64,000 bases of DNA from Virgibacillus ihumii (GTDB taxonomy: Bacteria > Bacillota > Bacilli > Bacillales > Amphibacillaceae). Of the stretch, positions 1 to 9,341 are shown one piece after another. The notes beneath the pieces are model-generated. The model was not told the origin of the DNA, did no database searches, and saw nothing but the letters and a program-made list of their open reading frames with translations. The stretch spans positions 2,542,001 to 2,606,000 of the forward strand of contig NZ_CACVAN010000001.1 in the NCBI RefSeq assembly GCF_902726655.1, written 5' to 3'. A program made the translations under genes and the position numbers. Positions within the stretch are counted from its first letter, which is position 1. Every line of letters begins with the position of its first letter.

Positions 1-240
1 TGCCTCAAGCTGATAAATATATCGGGATTTTACCAGTGGTTTCAATATCAAAACTACCACTACCTTTCTATGTTTTTTACTATAATACTATATTTCTGTG
101 AGAAAGTGGAATTATTGTGACTGTAGGCGGGGATGGCAAGGTGAAATTTTCAAACAACATCACCCGCGTCAAGCGGGTATGTAAGATGATGCGTTGAACA
201 TTTTCCTCGACGGCATGCAGGAGGGCATCGGCGGATCCCA
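1..240. other. No gene recognised at the left edge
   Basis: I see no supported gene here. The stretch is AT-rich with no open frame that has a convincing ribosome site. Any frames running through it continue into the tandem repeat array that follows and look like by-products of that array. Confidence 0.5.
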
Positions 241-362
241 TGTTGTATCGGCAGTTTTGCCAGTTTTATCAGTGGGTTCCGCACTTTCATCAGCGGCCTT
301 GCCCGTTTTATCAGCGGGGTCCGCACTTTTATCAGCGGCTTTGCCCGTTTTATCAGCGGGAT
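241..362. repeat. Phased tandem array 1, core TTTTATCAGCGG, 21-bp period
   Basis: Six degenerate copies of an ATCAG-centred unit start at 247, 268, 289, 310, 331 and 352, so the spacing is exactly 21 bp throughout. The nine bases between cores alternate between a TCCGCAC type and a TTGCCCG type, giving a 42-bp higher-order period. The array lies upstream of the first symporter gene. Open frames crossing it on both strands give low-complexity peptides and are not believed to be genes. Confidence 0.85.
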
Positions 363-546
363 CATGTCACAATAGAAATACTGTGCAGCAAAATATTTAT
401 GCAGACAAATTTGCCCGCTGTTGTGAATTTGTCAGACCAATCCCCATTCTTTTCACCCCCAAATCTTTACTTAAAGCGCTGTTTAGCGTACTATTTATTA
501 TAATAAAATTTCCATAATTGTGATTAGTACGACGGAAGAAGGTGAG

Positions 547-2094
547 ATGATGAATCTTACATATTTTCTATTTTTCCTGTGTATTATCGTGTGTACGCTG
601 ATCATTACCTATTGGGCGGCGAAGCAGAGTAATACTGCGAATCAGTTTTATATAGCGGCGGGGAGTCTGACCGGGATTCAAAACGGGATGGCGATTGCCG
701 GTGATTATATTAGTGCAGCATCGTTTTTGGGAATGGTTGGGACAATTGCGATTAGTGGCTTTGATGGTTTGCTCTATGCAACCGGATTTCTCGTTTCCTA
801 CTTGATTGTTCTATTTTTTATTGCCGAGCCGGTCCATCATCTTGGCAACTATTCGCTTGGAGATGTTGTTTGCTCGCGTTTTCCGAGTTACCGGATGCGG
901 TGGATGATGGCGATTGGGACATTTATTATTTCTATTCTCTATATTATTCCGCAGCTGGTAGCAGCCGGATTGTTAATTCGTCTGCTGCTGGATATTGAAT
1001 ATTCAACGTCAGTACTTGTAATCGGGAGCCTGATGACGGTTTACGTTGTGTTCGGCGGAATGTTTGCCACGTCCTGGGTACAGATTGTCAAAACAGTAGT
1101 GCTTTTGTCCGGGACCTTTCTGCTTTCATTAATTGTATTTGCCCAATTCGACTGGGATATCGGTCAATTGACGGAAGCAGTCAAACAAGGCACACCTCTC
1201 AGAGAGAATTTTTTCCTGCCAGGCAATTTGCTAAAAAATCCGTTGGAGGCAATTTCCCTGCAGCTGGCCCTTATTCTTGGGACCGCGGGATTGCCGCATA
1301 TTCTAATTCGTTTCTTCACTGTCCGGAATACAAAAGAAGTGCGCAAATCGTTATTGACCGCGAGCGGGATTATTGGTGCTTTCTATCTGATCACGCTCAT
1401 CCTTGGGCTCGGAACGGTTGCATTAATCGGCTACCACGAGCTTGTTGCAGTTGATCCGACCGGGAATCTGGCAGCACCTTTGCTGGCGGAAACACTTGGT
1501 GGTGACTTTTTAATGGCATTTATTGCAGCCATTTCGTTTACAACAATTGTTGCTGTCGTTGCCGGTTTGGTCATCTCGGCAACAACTGCCTTTTCCCATG
1601 ACCTTTACTACCATATTATTAAAAAAGAGCAGACAAGCGAAAAAAATCAGGTGCGCGCAGCCAAATGGACGGCTTTTTTCGTCGGACTGGTTTCCACCTT
1701 ATTTGCGCTTGGATTGAAAAATATCAACGTTACGTTTCTTGTCTCGTTAACGTTTACGGTGGCGGCATCAAGTAATTTGCCGGTGCTGCTGTTTACGATT
1801 TATTGGAAACGGTTTAATCAGACCGGAGCGATCGCCGGAATGGTTGCCGGAATGACTGCGTCGCTTATGCTGCTTATGTTCGGCCCGCACATCATGAACC
1901 CGGATGGTGGATGGATTTCCAATGAACCGCTTTTTCCATTGCAAAACCCGGGAATCATTGCCATCCCAATTGGTTTTCTCGGTGCAGTACTGGGATCTTT
2001 AATCAGCAAAAATACGGAACAAAGCTACCGGGAGTTCAGACAGTTTTATATCAAAGCGCAAACCGGAATCAGCACAAAGGATGAAGCATCATGA
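547..2094 (+). CDS. Sodium:solute symporter (SSS family), acetate-permease-like
   Basis: About 515 residues with roughly 13 predicted membrane helices. It closely resembles the second symporter of this cluster (5166-6701), sharing the N-terminal TYWAAKQ segment, the AIAGDYISAASFLG motif and the LGTAGLPHILIRFFTV segment typical of ActP/YwcA-type carriers of small monocarboxylates. An in-frame GTG lies at 520, but the AGAAGGTGAG ribosome site points to ATG 547 or 550. The stop overlaps the next start (ATGA), so it is probably co-transcribed and translationally coupled with the sensor kinase. The substrate (acetate, pyruvate or similar) is inferred from the family only. Confidence 0.85.
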   Translation: MMNLTYFLFFLCIIVCTLIITYWAAKQSNTANQFYIAAGSLTGIQNGMAIAGDYISAASFLGMVGTIAISGFDGLLYATGFLVSYLIVLFFIAEPVHHLGNYSLGDVVCSRFPSYRMRWMMAIGTFIISILYIIPQLVAAGLLIRLLLDIEYSTSVLVIGSLMTVYVVFGGMFATSWVQIVKTVVLLSGTFLLSLIVFAQFDWDIGQLTEAVKQGTPLRENFFLPGNLLKNPLEAISLQLALILGTAGLPHILIRFFTVRNTKEVRKSLLTASGIIGAFYLITLILGLGTVALIGYHELVAVDPTGNLAAPLLAETLGGDFLMAFIAAISFTTIVAVVAGLVISATTAFSHDLYYHIIKKEQTSEKNQVRAAKWTAFFVGLVSTLFALGLKNINVTFLVSLTFTVAASSNLPVLLFTIYWKRFNQTGAIAGMVAGMTASLMLLMFGPHIMNPDGGWISNEPLFPLQNPGIIAIPIGFLGAVLGSLISKNTEQSYREFRQFYIKAQTGISTKDEAS

Positions 2095-3842
2095 CATACT
2101 TGACAATTGTTTTATTTGAACGGCTCGGCCTTTTGCTCGTCATTGCATTTGTATTGACACGCATTCCAGGTTTTCGCTCATTGTTATACAGAGAGTACAG
2201 CAAAATGATGTCGCTGGTGCACATTTGTGTATTCGGCCTGTTTGGCATCACCGGCACAATCACCGGGGTAGTAATCATCGGTGATTCCACCGTCATTCGT
2301 GAATTTGTCTGGTCGATTGAGGAAGGGCAGATGGTTGTCAGCCTGAGTCTTGTTGCCATCGTCATTGCCGGGCTGCTTGGCGGTCCAATTGTCGGGCTTG
2401 GCGCAGGAATCATTGCGGGTGCACACCTGTTTTATCTCGGTGGAATTGGCGTGATGGCAAATGCGCTCGTCAATCCGCTCACCGGTCTTCTGGCGGGGTG
2501 GACGGCACGATTTTTTTCACAGGAACGGGTTATTTCGCCACTGAAAGCCTTGTTCATTGGTATTTTTCCTCCTGTTTTACACATGCAGCTGCTGTTAATC
2601 TTTGAACCCGATCAGGAAAATATGATTGCGATTGTAAACGCCATCGGGCTGCCGCTTGTGCTCTCAAATGCCATTGCGATCGCTATTTTCACGGCGATGA
2701 TCGGCATCGCATTGCGTGAACAGGAAAACGAGGCTGCCCTGGCGACGAAGCAAGCGTTGACAATTGCCGAGGAAGCACTTCCTTTTCTAAAGAAAGATTC
2801 ACAACAAGAAATGGCTGACAGCATTGCTGAATTGCTCTATAGCCGGCTGAAACTGGCAGCTGTTTCGGTAACGGATCAGAAAGAAGTATTGGCACATAAA
2901 GGACTCGGGGCGGACCACCATCGTCCAGGTAACCGTCTGATTACGTCCCTTTCACATGAGGCCCTTACCTCCAAACAGATGCAGATCGCCTATTCACACA
3001 CGGAGATAGACTGTAAAACAGATAACTGTCCATTGCAGTCTGCAATCATCATTCCGATCATGGATGCAAACAATGCAACCGGATTGATTAAATTTTATTT
3101 TAAAAAAGCACAGCATATCCGCCCCGTGGAAATCATGTTGGCACAAGGGCTTGGACAGCTGATCTCCAACCAGTTGAACACGATTGCCACCGAAAAGCTG
3201 AGAACGCATATGCGGGATACGGAACTCCGAAACCTGCAGGCGCAAATTAACCCGCACTTCCTGTTTAATACACTGCATCTGATCGCGGCGTTATTCAGAA
3301 AGGATCCGGAAAAGGCACGGCACATAACTGTTCAGCTGGCCCAATTTATGAGGTTCAACATTGGTCTTGTTTCAGAATCACTCGTCACGATGGAGAAGGA
3401 GTGTGAACATGTCAATGCTTATATTGCCATTATCCAGACACGGTTTTCCAGCCAAATGGAAATTTCCTTTTCAGCGGCAGAAGACATTTCACACGTTCAA
3501 ATTCCGCCATCGACCATTCAGCCACTGGTTGAAAACAGTGTACAGCACGGACTTCGGAACATCACTTCGGGTGGAAAAGTAACCGTGTCCATTGAAAAAG
3601 CCGAAAACTCACTTCAAATAGTTGTCAGAGACAACGGGATTGGTTTTCCGGAAGAAATTTTGCTGCTGGGCGGGCAAACCTCATTGAAGAGCCGGAAAAA
3701 TAAAGGGGCGGGCTTATACAATGTAAACCAGCGGCTGATCAGCTTGCTTGGTGAAGAGGCAAAACTCCGTATCCGAAATCTGAAAAATGGCGGCAGTGAA
3801 GTTGCATTAACGATCCCAAATCAGGATGTCAGGAAAGGTTGA
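2091..3842 (+). CDS. LytS/YehU-type sensor histidine kinase
   Basis: 583 residues. The first ~200 form about six membrane helices of the 5TMR-LYT type. A GAF-like region follows, then a His_kinase domain with the phospho-acceptor motif NPHFLFNTLH near residue 387 and an ATPase domain with an N-box (ENSVQHGL) and a GxG box (DNGIGF). This architecture belongs to LytS/BtsS-type kinases, which often sense small carboxylates such as pyruvate and control a neighbouring transporter. It overlaps the upstream symporter by 4 bp and is followed directly by its response regulator. A role in sensing the imported acid is inferred from context. Confidence 0.88.
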   Translation: MTYLTIVLFERLGLLLVIAFVLTRIPGFRSLLYREYSKMMSLVHICVFGLFGITGTITGVVIIGDSTVIREFVWSIEEGQMVVSLSLVAIVIAGLLGGPIVGLGAGIIAGAHLFYLGGIGVMANALVNPLTGLLAGWTARFFSQERVISPLKALFIGIFPPVLHMQLLLIFEPDQENMIAIVNAIGLPLVLSNAIAIAIFTAMIGIALREQENEAALATKQALTIAEEALPFLKKDSQQEMADSIAELLYSRLKLAAVSVTDQKEVLAHKGLGADHHRPGNRLITSLSHEALTSKQMQIAYSHTEIDCKTDNCPLQSAIIIPIMDANNATGLIKFYFKKAQHIRPVEIMLAQGLGQLISNQLNTIATEKLRTHMRDTELRNLQAQINPHFLFNTLHLIAALFRKDPEKARHITVQLAQFMRFNIGLVSESLVTMEKECEHVNAYIAIIQTRFSSQMEISFSAAEDISHVQIPPSTIQPLVENSVQHGLRNITSGGKVTVSIEKAENSLQIVVRDNGIGFPEEILLLGGQTSLKSRKNKGAGLYNVNQRLISLLGEEAKLRIRNLKNGGSEVALTIPNQDVRKG

Positions 3843-3849
3843 TTATAAA

Positions 3850-4608
3850 ATGAAGAATTTGCATGCGATGATAGCAGAAGATGAACAGTTGGCCCGGGAG
3901 GAACTTTCCTATTTACTGGACAAAGAACCGGACGTGACTGTCTGCCCCAGTGCCCAAACAGGCGAACAGTTAATTAACTTATACGTGAAGCATGAACCGG
4001 ATATCATTTTCCTGGACGTACAAATGCCCGGCATATCCGGGGTTGAAGCCGCCAAAAAGATAGCAGACCTTGCCTATATCCAAAAGCCGTTATTTATTTT
4101 CACAACGGCGTTTGATACGTACGCCGTCGACGCCTTTGAAGTCGAGGCAGTGGATTACCTGTTAAAGCCATATGATGAATCCCGCTTCCAGAAAACAATG
4201 AAGCGTGTCCGGAAAATGATAGCTCAACTGGACGGAACGATGGAGCAAGACATGCCAGAAAAAGAGCCCTCACCAGGCGGAAAACTGCTCATCGATGATG
4301 GTGAGCGTATGGTTGTGATTTCTCCGGAGTCCATTTATTATGCTGTTCCGTCAAAACGGGTGCTTGAAATTCACACCAAGGATGATGTCATCGAAAGCAG
4401 GATGACATTAAATGAACTGGAGAATAAGCTTAAGGGGGAATCCTTTTTCCGAACACATCGCAGCTACCTGGTCAATCTGGATTATATTCGGGAAATCACT
4501 CCCTGGTTTAACGGCACGAGCAACATCACACTTACAGATCATAACCACACAACGATACCGGTCAGTCGGGCTGCCAGAAAGGTCTTGCTTGAAATTTTTA
4601 AAACATAA
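3850..4608 (+). CDS. LytTR-family response regulator
   Basis: 252 residues. The receiver domain (1-120) has the acidic pair E10/D11, phospho-acceptor D56 in FLDVQMPG and a conserved lysine in LLKPYD. The C-terminal LytTR DNA-binding domain (about 145-250) contains FFRTHRSYLVNLDYI. ATG 3850 is preferred because AGGAAAGG sits 9 bp upstream, overlapping the end of the kinase gene. It is the cognate partner of the upstream kinase. The nearest likely target is the downstream DUF485-symporter pair, whose promoter region begins about 60 bp after this stop. Confidence 0.88.
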   Translation: MKNLHAMIAEDEQLAREELSYLLDKEPDVTVCPSAQTGEQLINLYVKHEPDIIFLDVQMPGISGVEAAKKIADLAYIQKPLFIFTTAFDTYAVDAFEVEAVDYLLKPYDESRFQKTMKRVRKMIAQLDGTMEQDMPEKEPSPGGKLLIDDGERMVVISPESIYYAVPSKRVLEIHTKDDVIESRMTLNELENKLKGESFFRTHRSYLVNLDYIREITPWFNGTSNITLTDHNHTTIPVSRAARKVLLEIFKT

Positions 4609-4690
4609 CCATTAATCCTTAAATTTATACAATTCAAACACCAGATGCGACCGTTTAGCCGAAAACACACTGCCAGCTTCTTTATTCACG

Positions 4691-4714
4691 TATACTAAAT
4701 AGAAAGCGTTTTCA
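4691..4714 (+). promoter_or_regulatory. Promoter -10 and candidate CcpA (cre) site upstream of DUF485/symporter operon
   Basis: TATACT at 4691-4696 resembles a sigma-A -10 box. The -35 region is poor, as expected of an activator-dependent promoter. AGAAAGCGTTTTCA at 4701-4714 matches the cre consensus TGWAANCGNTNWCA at all but the first position. A cre just downstream of the -10 would let CcpA repress the carrier genes when preferred sugars are present. Both assignments are by sequence match only. Confidence 0.55.
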
Positions 4715-4812
4715 TTTGGTGGTGATTCATGTAAAAAAGGAACTACAACCTAGTATTTCTGTTGGGCAGCCGGAAAACAAATCATATTCATTTTAAAAGG
4801 GAGGGGATTTTT

Positions 4813-5169
4813 TTGAGTAAAGAAACGCATTACAAACAAAACGTCATCTCGAGTGAACAGATAGATTTTGAAAAGGTGGAGCAAAGTGACAAGTTCAAAA
4901 AGCTCATGCAGGACAGAAAGAAATTTATCGTACCAATGACCGTCTTTTTTCTCGTCTTTTATTTTTTACTTCCGATTTTAACGTCCTATACAACATTCCT
5001 GAACACACCGGTAATCGGTGACATTTCCTGGGTATGGCTGTTTGCCGTCGCACAATTTGTGATGACATGGGTATTGTGCACCGTTTATGTAAAAAAAGCA
5101 GCAACTTTTGATAAACAGGCAGATGAAATTATCGATGAACAGCTTAAGCGAGAGGGGCGTGCTTCATGA
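4813..5169 (+). CDS. DUF485 small membrane protein (YjcH/YwcB-like), symporter partner
   Basis: 118 residues with two membrane helices (about 45-65 and 78-98) and charged ends, the hallmark of DUF485 proteins. These are encoded next to ActP-type symporters (yjcH-actP in enterobacteria) and are thought to be accessory subunits. A TTG start at 4813 is chosen: GGGAGGGG lies 6 bp upstream, and the longer frame from 4762 lacks a ribosome site. The stop overlaps the following symporter start (ATGA). A cre-like site and a -10 box lie in the upstream gap. Confidence 0.85.
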   Translation: MSKETHYKQNVISSEQIDFEKVEQSDKFKKLMQDRKKFIVPMTVFFLVFYFLLPILTSYTTFLNTPVIGDISWVWLFAVAQFVMTWVLCTVYVKKAATFDKQADEIIDEQLKREGRAS

Positions 5170-6701
5170 ATACAACAGTAGTCGTCCTGTTTTTGGCAAT
5201 TGTTATTCTGACACTTTTAATTACGTATTGGGCTGCAAAACAAACACAGACAACGACCGACTTCTATACTGCCGGTGGTGGACTGAAAGGCTGGCAGAAC
5301 GGGGTCGCAATAGCGGGCGATTATTTATCTGCAGCATCTTTCCTGGGAATCGCCGGGGCGATTGCACTTTACGGCTTTGACGGATTCTTTTACAGCATCG
5401 GCTTTCTGATCGCCTATCTGGTCGTGTTGTTTCTCGTTGCCGAACCATTGCGTAACCTTGGAAAATATACGCTTGCCGATATGCTGAAGGCTCGGTTTGA
5501 TGCCAAAAAAGTTCGCGGAACTGCCGCATTAAGCACCATCACGATTTCTGTCTTTTACATGATTGCTCAGCTTGTTGGGGCAGGCGCGCTAATCCAGCTG
5601 TTATTTGATATACCATATTGGATTGCTGTTCTGATTGTTGGTGTCATGATGACCATCTATGTTCTGTTCGGCGGGATGATTGCGACAAGCTGGGTACAGA
5701 TTGTCAAAGCAGTTCTGCTCATGGCCGGAATGGTTATTATCTCGTTCCTCGTATTAATGAAGTTCAATTTTAATATCGGATATATGTTCAGCGAAGTTAA
5801 AACAGTTACAAGTAATGGTGCTGATTATTTGAAACCAGGATTAAAATATACTGATCCATTGGGTACCATTTCGCTGATGATTGCGCTTGTACTCGGAACT
5901 GCCGGTTTGCCGCATATCCTGATGCGCTTTTTTACCGTTAAAGACGCGAAAACAGCAAGAAGTTCCGTCATTACTGCAACATGGGTCATTGGTATTTTCT
6001 ATATACTTACATTATTTCTCGGCTTTGGAGCGGCCGCGTTTGTCGGGGAGGCGAACATTCTGGCGGCAAACCCGGGCGGTAACATGGCTGCGCCACTGCT
6101 TGCACAAGCACTTGGCGGCGACATATTGTTCGCGTTCATTTCGGCGGTTGCATTTGCTACCATACTGGCAGTTGTGGCCGGGCTGGTACTTTCCGGCGCA
6201 TCAGCCTTCGCACATGATCTGTACGGACAGATTATAAAAAAAGGCAAGGCTTCAGATAAAGAGCAAATGATGGCAGCAAAATATGCTTCACTTGCAGTAT
6301 CTGTATTGGCAATCATCCTGGCACTGTTCGCACAATATTTAAATGTGGCATTTCTGGTATCACTGGCTTTCTGTATCGCAGCAAGCGCCAATCTGCCAGT
6401 CATTCTGTATACCGTGTACTGGAAAAAATTCAACACATCTGGCGCTGTCACTGCAATGCTGACCGGTTTATTCTCGGCATTGATCCTTGTATCCATCAGC
6501 CCGAGCGTATTCTCTCCGGTTGAAGGCGCAGCACTATTTACCGGTGACCCGCTCTTCCCGTTGTCAAATCCGGCATTGGTATCTGTACCGCTGGGATTCC
6601 TCGGTGGATATCTCGGAACCGTTTTATCCAAAGAAGCAAACTCAAAACGTTATGCCAAAGTAAAGGTAAAAGCGAATACAGGCTTTCGGGAAGCGGAGTA
6701 G
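5166..6701 (+). CDS. Sodium:solute symporter, ActP/YwcA-like
   Basis: 511 residues with about 13 predicted helices. Its pairing with a DUF485 gene is the classic yjcH-actP arrangement, making acetate or a related monocarboxylate the most likely substrate. It shares most motifs with the other symporter at 547-2094 (AIAGDYLSAASFLG, LGTAGLPHILMRFFTV, FLVSLAF), so the two are paralogues flanking one sensory system. Translation is coupled to the DUF485 gene by a 4-bp overlap. It is followed by a dispersed repeat whose ends can form a bidirectional terminator. Confidence 0.87.
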   Translation: MNTTVVVLFLAIVILTLLITYWAAKQTQTTTDFYTAGGGLKGWQNGVAIAGDYLSAASFLGIAGAIALYGFDGFFYSIGFLIAYLVVLFLVAEPLRNLGKYTLADMLKARFDAKKVRGTAALSTITISVFYMIAQLVGAGALIQLLFDIPYWIAVLIVGVMMTIYVLFGGMIATSWVQIVKAVLLMAGMVIISFLVLMKFNFNIGYMFSEVKTVTSNGADYLKPGLKYTDPLGTISLMIALVLGTAGLPHILMRFFTVKDAKTARSSVITATWVIGIFYILTLFLGFGAAAFVGEANILAANPGGNMAAPLLAQALGGDILFAFISAVAFATILAVVAGLVLSGASAFAHDLYGQIIKKGKASDKEQMMAAKYASLAVSVLAIILALFAQYLNVAFLVSLAFCIAASANLPVILYTVYWKKFNTSGAVTAMLTGLFSALILVSISPSVFSPVEGAALFTGDPLFPLSNPALVSVPLGFLGGYLGTVLSKEANSKRYAKVKVKANTGFREAE

Positions 6702-6713
6702 GAAAAACACATT

Positions 6714-6945
6714 GAGGCTGGGACAAATCAAAAAATGTAATACAAAAAACGAACAATATTAGAGCCTAGCGGAGGAAATATACGTAGACTCCTGCGGGAG
6801 GACAGGCCTAGATGAGACCCCGCAGTGCGTAAGCACGAGGAGGGCTCAACAGCCGCCCGCGGAAAGCGAAGTATATTTCCGGAGCGGCTGAGTCCACCAT
6901 TTAATTCGTTTTTTCTTTTGATAAATCACTTTTTGTCCCAGCCTC
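6714..6945. repeat. Dispersed structured element (GAGGCTGGGACAAA-type), copy 1
   Basis: About 230 bp bounded by GAGGCTGGGACAAA and TTTTTGTCCCAGCCTC, which are inverted repeats followed by a T-tract and should terminate transcription from both sides. Inside, GGAAATATACG near the left pairs with GTATATTTCC near the right, and the GC-rich middle contains further short inverted repeats. A nearly identical copy lies at 19231-19507. Both copies sit between convergent genes. It encodes no convincing protein. Similar intergenic elements are common in Bacillales, but I cannot name a family. Confidence 0.8.
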
Positions 6946-6954
6946 TTTTTTTGT

Positions 6955-7404
6955 TTATGAAATTTTCTGCAGCAATCCTTCCGCAAACTGCTTGCACGTT
7001 TCAATATCTTTATTATCCGGCTCAAGTTCAATTTTCAGCTTGTCACCATATAATGCCGCACCGCGTTCTGAAACCTTATTCGCAATGGTTTCAAGTGCTG
7101 CACCGTATACCGGATAGAAAGAATCACACGATCCGAACACACCAATCAATTTTCCGCTCAGGTTCACATTATCCAGCTCATCATAAAAATCTTCCACTTC
7201 AAATGGCAAATCATCGTCCCACGTATAAGAACCAATCAAAATTCCATCATACGCAAGCATATCCTGTACACTGTCGAGCGGTTCAAAATCAAATGACTTT
7301 AGATCTGCTTCATGTCCGAGTTCACGGATATGATCACACATCGCTTCTGCCATCATCTCGGTACTTCCGGTCATACTTGCATATATAACTAAAACTTTTG
7401 TCAT
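6955..7404 (-). CDS. Flavodoxin
   Basis: 149 residues. The FMN phosphate-binding loop SMTGSTE follows the first strand (KVLVIYA). GSYTWDDDLPFEVEDF and FGSCDSFYPVYGAA are the segments that cradle the isoalloxazine ring in short-chain flavodoxins such as B. subtilis YkuN/YkuP. It is a soluble low-potential electron carrier. A GGGGAGAT ribosome site lies about 10 bp upstream of ATG 7404; the longer frame upstream is not supported. It is transcribed alone and ends at the structured repeat. Confidence 0.9.
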   Translation of the reverse strand: MTKVLVIYASMTGSTEMMAEAMCDHIRELGHEADLKSFDFEPLDSVQDMLAYDGILIGSYTWDDDLPFEVEDFYDELDNVNLSGKLIGVFGSCDSFYPVYGAALETIANKVSERGAALYGDKLKIELEPDNKDIETCKQFAEGLLQKIS

Positions 7405-7609
7405 TAACAAACATCTCCCCTGAATCATGAGTACATCTATATTATACGTTGAAATGAGAATGATTTTCAATTATACAATACTCCATTTCATGAATGTTTT
7501 TTGAAACCAAATCCACTTACTAAAAAATACACAACAAAATTGCATTGCCATGGGAAATTTGGTAATGTTAAATACCGTAATTATGTCTAAAATTTTTATT
7601 GGGGGCATC

Positions 7610-9082
7610 ATGAAAAACATCTCGAAAGTATTTTACATTACACTGTTTCTGGTAGTAATTGCGGTTACGCTTGGGGTCGCATTCCCGGAAAAGTTTGAAA
7701 CATTAACCGGAAACATCAAAGCCTTTGTCGCAACATCATTCGGGTGGTACTATATGCTGTTACTATCCGCCCTGGTTATCATCGCAATTTTTGTTGCAAT
7801 CAGTCCATATGGCAGAATCCGATTAGGCAAAGACCACGAAAAGCCTGATTTCTCAACAGGTTCATGGGTTGCCATGCTTTTCTCTGCAGGAATGGGTATT
7901 GGCCTGGTGTTTTATGGTGCTGCCGAACCTCTCTTTCATTACATGTCCAACGCACCACTGGCAGAAGAAGGATCGAATAAGGCATTCAAGCAAGGGCTGT
8001 CTTACGCCTATTTCCACTGGGGGCTGCATGTTTGGGCAATGTATGGCGTTACGGCACTTTCATTAGCTTTCTTCCAATTCCGAAAAGATGAACCCGGGCT
8101 TATCTCCGCAACATTGAAACCGCTGTTCGGTGAAAAAATGAACGGGCCGCTCGGTGTGCTCATTGATGTATTGGCAGTTTTTGCGACTGTATTCGGTGTT
8201 GCAACATCGCTTGGTTTTGGCGCCGTACAAATCAATGGCGGACTGTCACATTTATTTGGTTTTGAAGTAGGATTTACATCACAATTTTTCATTATCGCCA
8301 TCGTGACCATTTTGTTTTTGATATCAGCCTGGTCGGGGTTAAGTAAAGGAATAAAGTACTTATCCAACGCGAATATGGTGCTGGCAGTAATCTTATTGAT
8401 TGTCGTGCTGGTTGTCGGGCCAACATTGCTGATTCTGAACATGTTCACGGAAACGTTCGGCCTTTATTTTCAAAATATCATCCAGATGAGCTTCCGCACC
8501 GCCCCACTGGAAGGCGATAACCGAACGTGGCTCGACAGCTGGACCATCTTCTATTGGGCATGGTGGATTTCCTGGGCGCCATTTGTCGGAATGTTCATCG
8601 CACGTATTTCCCGCGGACGGACCATCCGGCAATTTATTACCGGTGTACTGATTTTGCCGACACTGATCGTCTCCATTTGGTTCGCCGCTTTTGGAACAAC
8701 TGCCGGCAATGTGCAAAATAGCGGGATTGACTTAACACAATACGCGACAGAGCTTGTTTTGTTCAATATGTTTGATCAGCTGCCTATGTCCATAATTTTA
8801 TCCATTGTCGCGATTCTGCTGATTGGATCATTTTTCATCACTTCGGCCGACTCGGCAACATTTGTGCTTGGCATGCAGTCAACGAACGGCTCGCTGGAAC
8901 CGCCAAACATGGTTAAAATTGTGTGGGGAGTTGCACAATCAGCTGTTGCACTGATTCTGTTGTATGTCGGCGGTTTGACTGCCATTCAAAATACAATCAT
9001 AATTGCGGCATTGCCGTTTTCATTTGTCATGATATTAATGGTAATCGCGCTTTTCCGCGCTTTGAATAAGGAAATTGGATAA
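7610..9082 (+). CDS. BCCT-family transporter (glycine betaine/choline type)
   Basis: 490 residues with about 12 helices. FSAGMGIGLVFYGAAEP and the later WTIFYWAWWISWAPFVGMFIAR segment are the BCCT signatures, the latter forming the tryptophan-rich substrate site. GMGIG with glycines, rather than GMGI-D, is typical of sodium-coupled betaine carriers such as OpuD/BetP. ATG 7610 follows GGGGGC; the longer frame from 7550 has no ribosome site. It probably imports compatible solutes during osmotic stress. It is monocistronic with a strong terminator just downstream. Confidence 0.88.
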   Translation: MKNISKVFYITLFLVVIAVTLGVAFPEKFETLTGNIKAFVATSFGWYYMLLLSALVIIAIFVAISPYGRIRLGKDHEKPDFSTGSWVAMLFSAGMGIGLVFYGAAEPLFHYMSNAPLAEEGSNKAFKQGLSYAYFHWGLHVWAMYGVTALSLAFFQFRKDEPGLISATLKPLFGEKMNGPLGVLIDVLAVFATVFGVATSLGFGAVQINGGLSHLFGFEVGFTSQFFIIAIVTILFLISAWSGLSKGIKYLSNANMVLAVILLIVVLVVGPTLLILNMFTETFGLYFQNIIQMSFRTAPLEGDNRTWLDSWTIFYWAWWISWAPFVGMFIARISRGRTIRQFITGVLILPTLIVSIWFAAFGTTAGNVQNSGIDLTQYATELVLFNMFDQLPMSIILSIVAILLIGSFFITSADSATFVLGMQSTNGSLEPPNMVKIVWGVAQSAVALILLYVGGLTAIQNTIIIAALPFSFVMILMVIALFRALNKEIG

Positions 9083-9102
9083 GTGTGGGGTTTTATACAG
9101 AC

Positions 9103-9131
9103 AAAGCAGGTGTGGATCACACCTGCTTTTT
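9103..9131 (+). terminator. Rho-independent terminator of BCCT gene
   Basis: AAAGCAGGTGTG (9103-9114), loop GAT, then CACACCTGCTTT and TT: a perfect 12-bp stem with a T-run, 20 bp after the BCCT stop. Confidence 0.9.
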
Positions 9132-9193
9132 GAAGTTGCTTAAATTGACTTAGAGCCTGCAACTGCAATGCTTTCGCTATGCTGCTTTAGTAA

Positions 9194-9311
9194 ATCTATC
9201 GGCGAATTTTTATATTCTAACGGCGAAAATTCATATCTAACGGCGATTATTACTGTCCTATCGGCAAAATATGACGTTCTATCGGCGATTTTTGTTTTTC
9301 TATCGGCATTT
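9194..9311. repeat. Phased tandem array 2, core CTATCGGCG, 20-21 bp period
   Basis: Six copies of CTATCGG or CTAACGG start at 9196, 9217, 9237, 9258, 9279 and 9300 (steps 21, 20, 21, 21, 21). The spacers are AT-rich and variable. It lies between the BCCT gene and the broken ribokinase, which are convergent. Confidence 0.85.
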
Positions 9312-9341
9312 CTGATTCACAGGCCGCTCCCGCGTTCACGG

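Noticed and set aside
468..481. Second cre site before the first symporter
   Set aside because: TTAAAGCGCTGTTT has three mismatches to the consensus, including both outer conserved bases.
194..517. Open reading frames running through tandem array 1
   Set aside because: Peptides are low-complexity repeats of the array, no credible ribosome site, and frames stay open on both strands because 21 bp is a multiple of three.
5999..6631. Minus-strand frame of 210 codons inside the second symporter
   Set aside because: Antisense shadow of a membrane-protein gene; composition is rich in Ala, Ser, Thr and Asn with no domain or ribosome site.
6825..7388. Plus-strand frame of 187 codons
   Set aside because: It runs antisense through the flavodoxin gene and the structured repeat, with no family match; flavodoxin is clearly the real gene.
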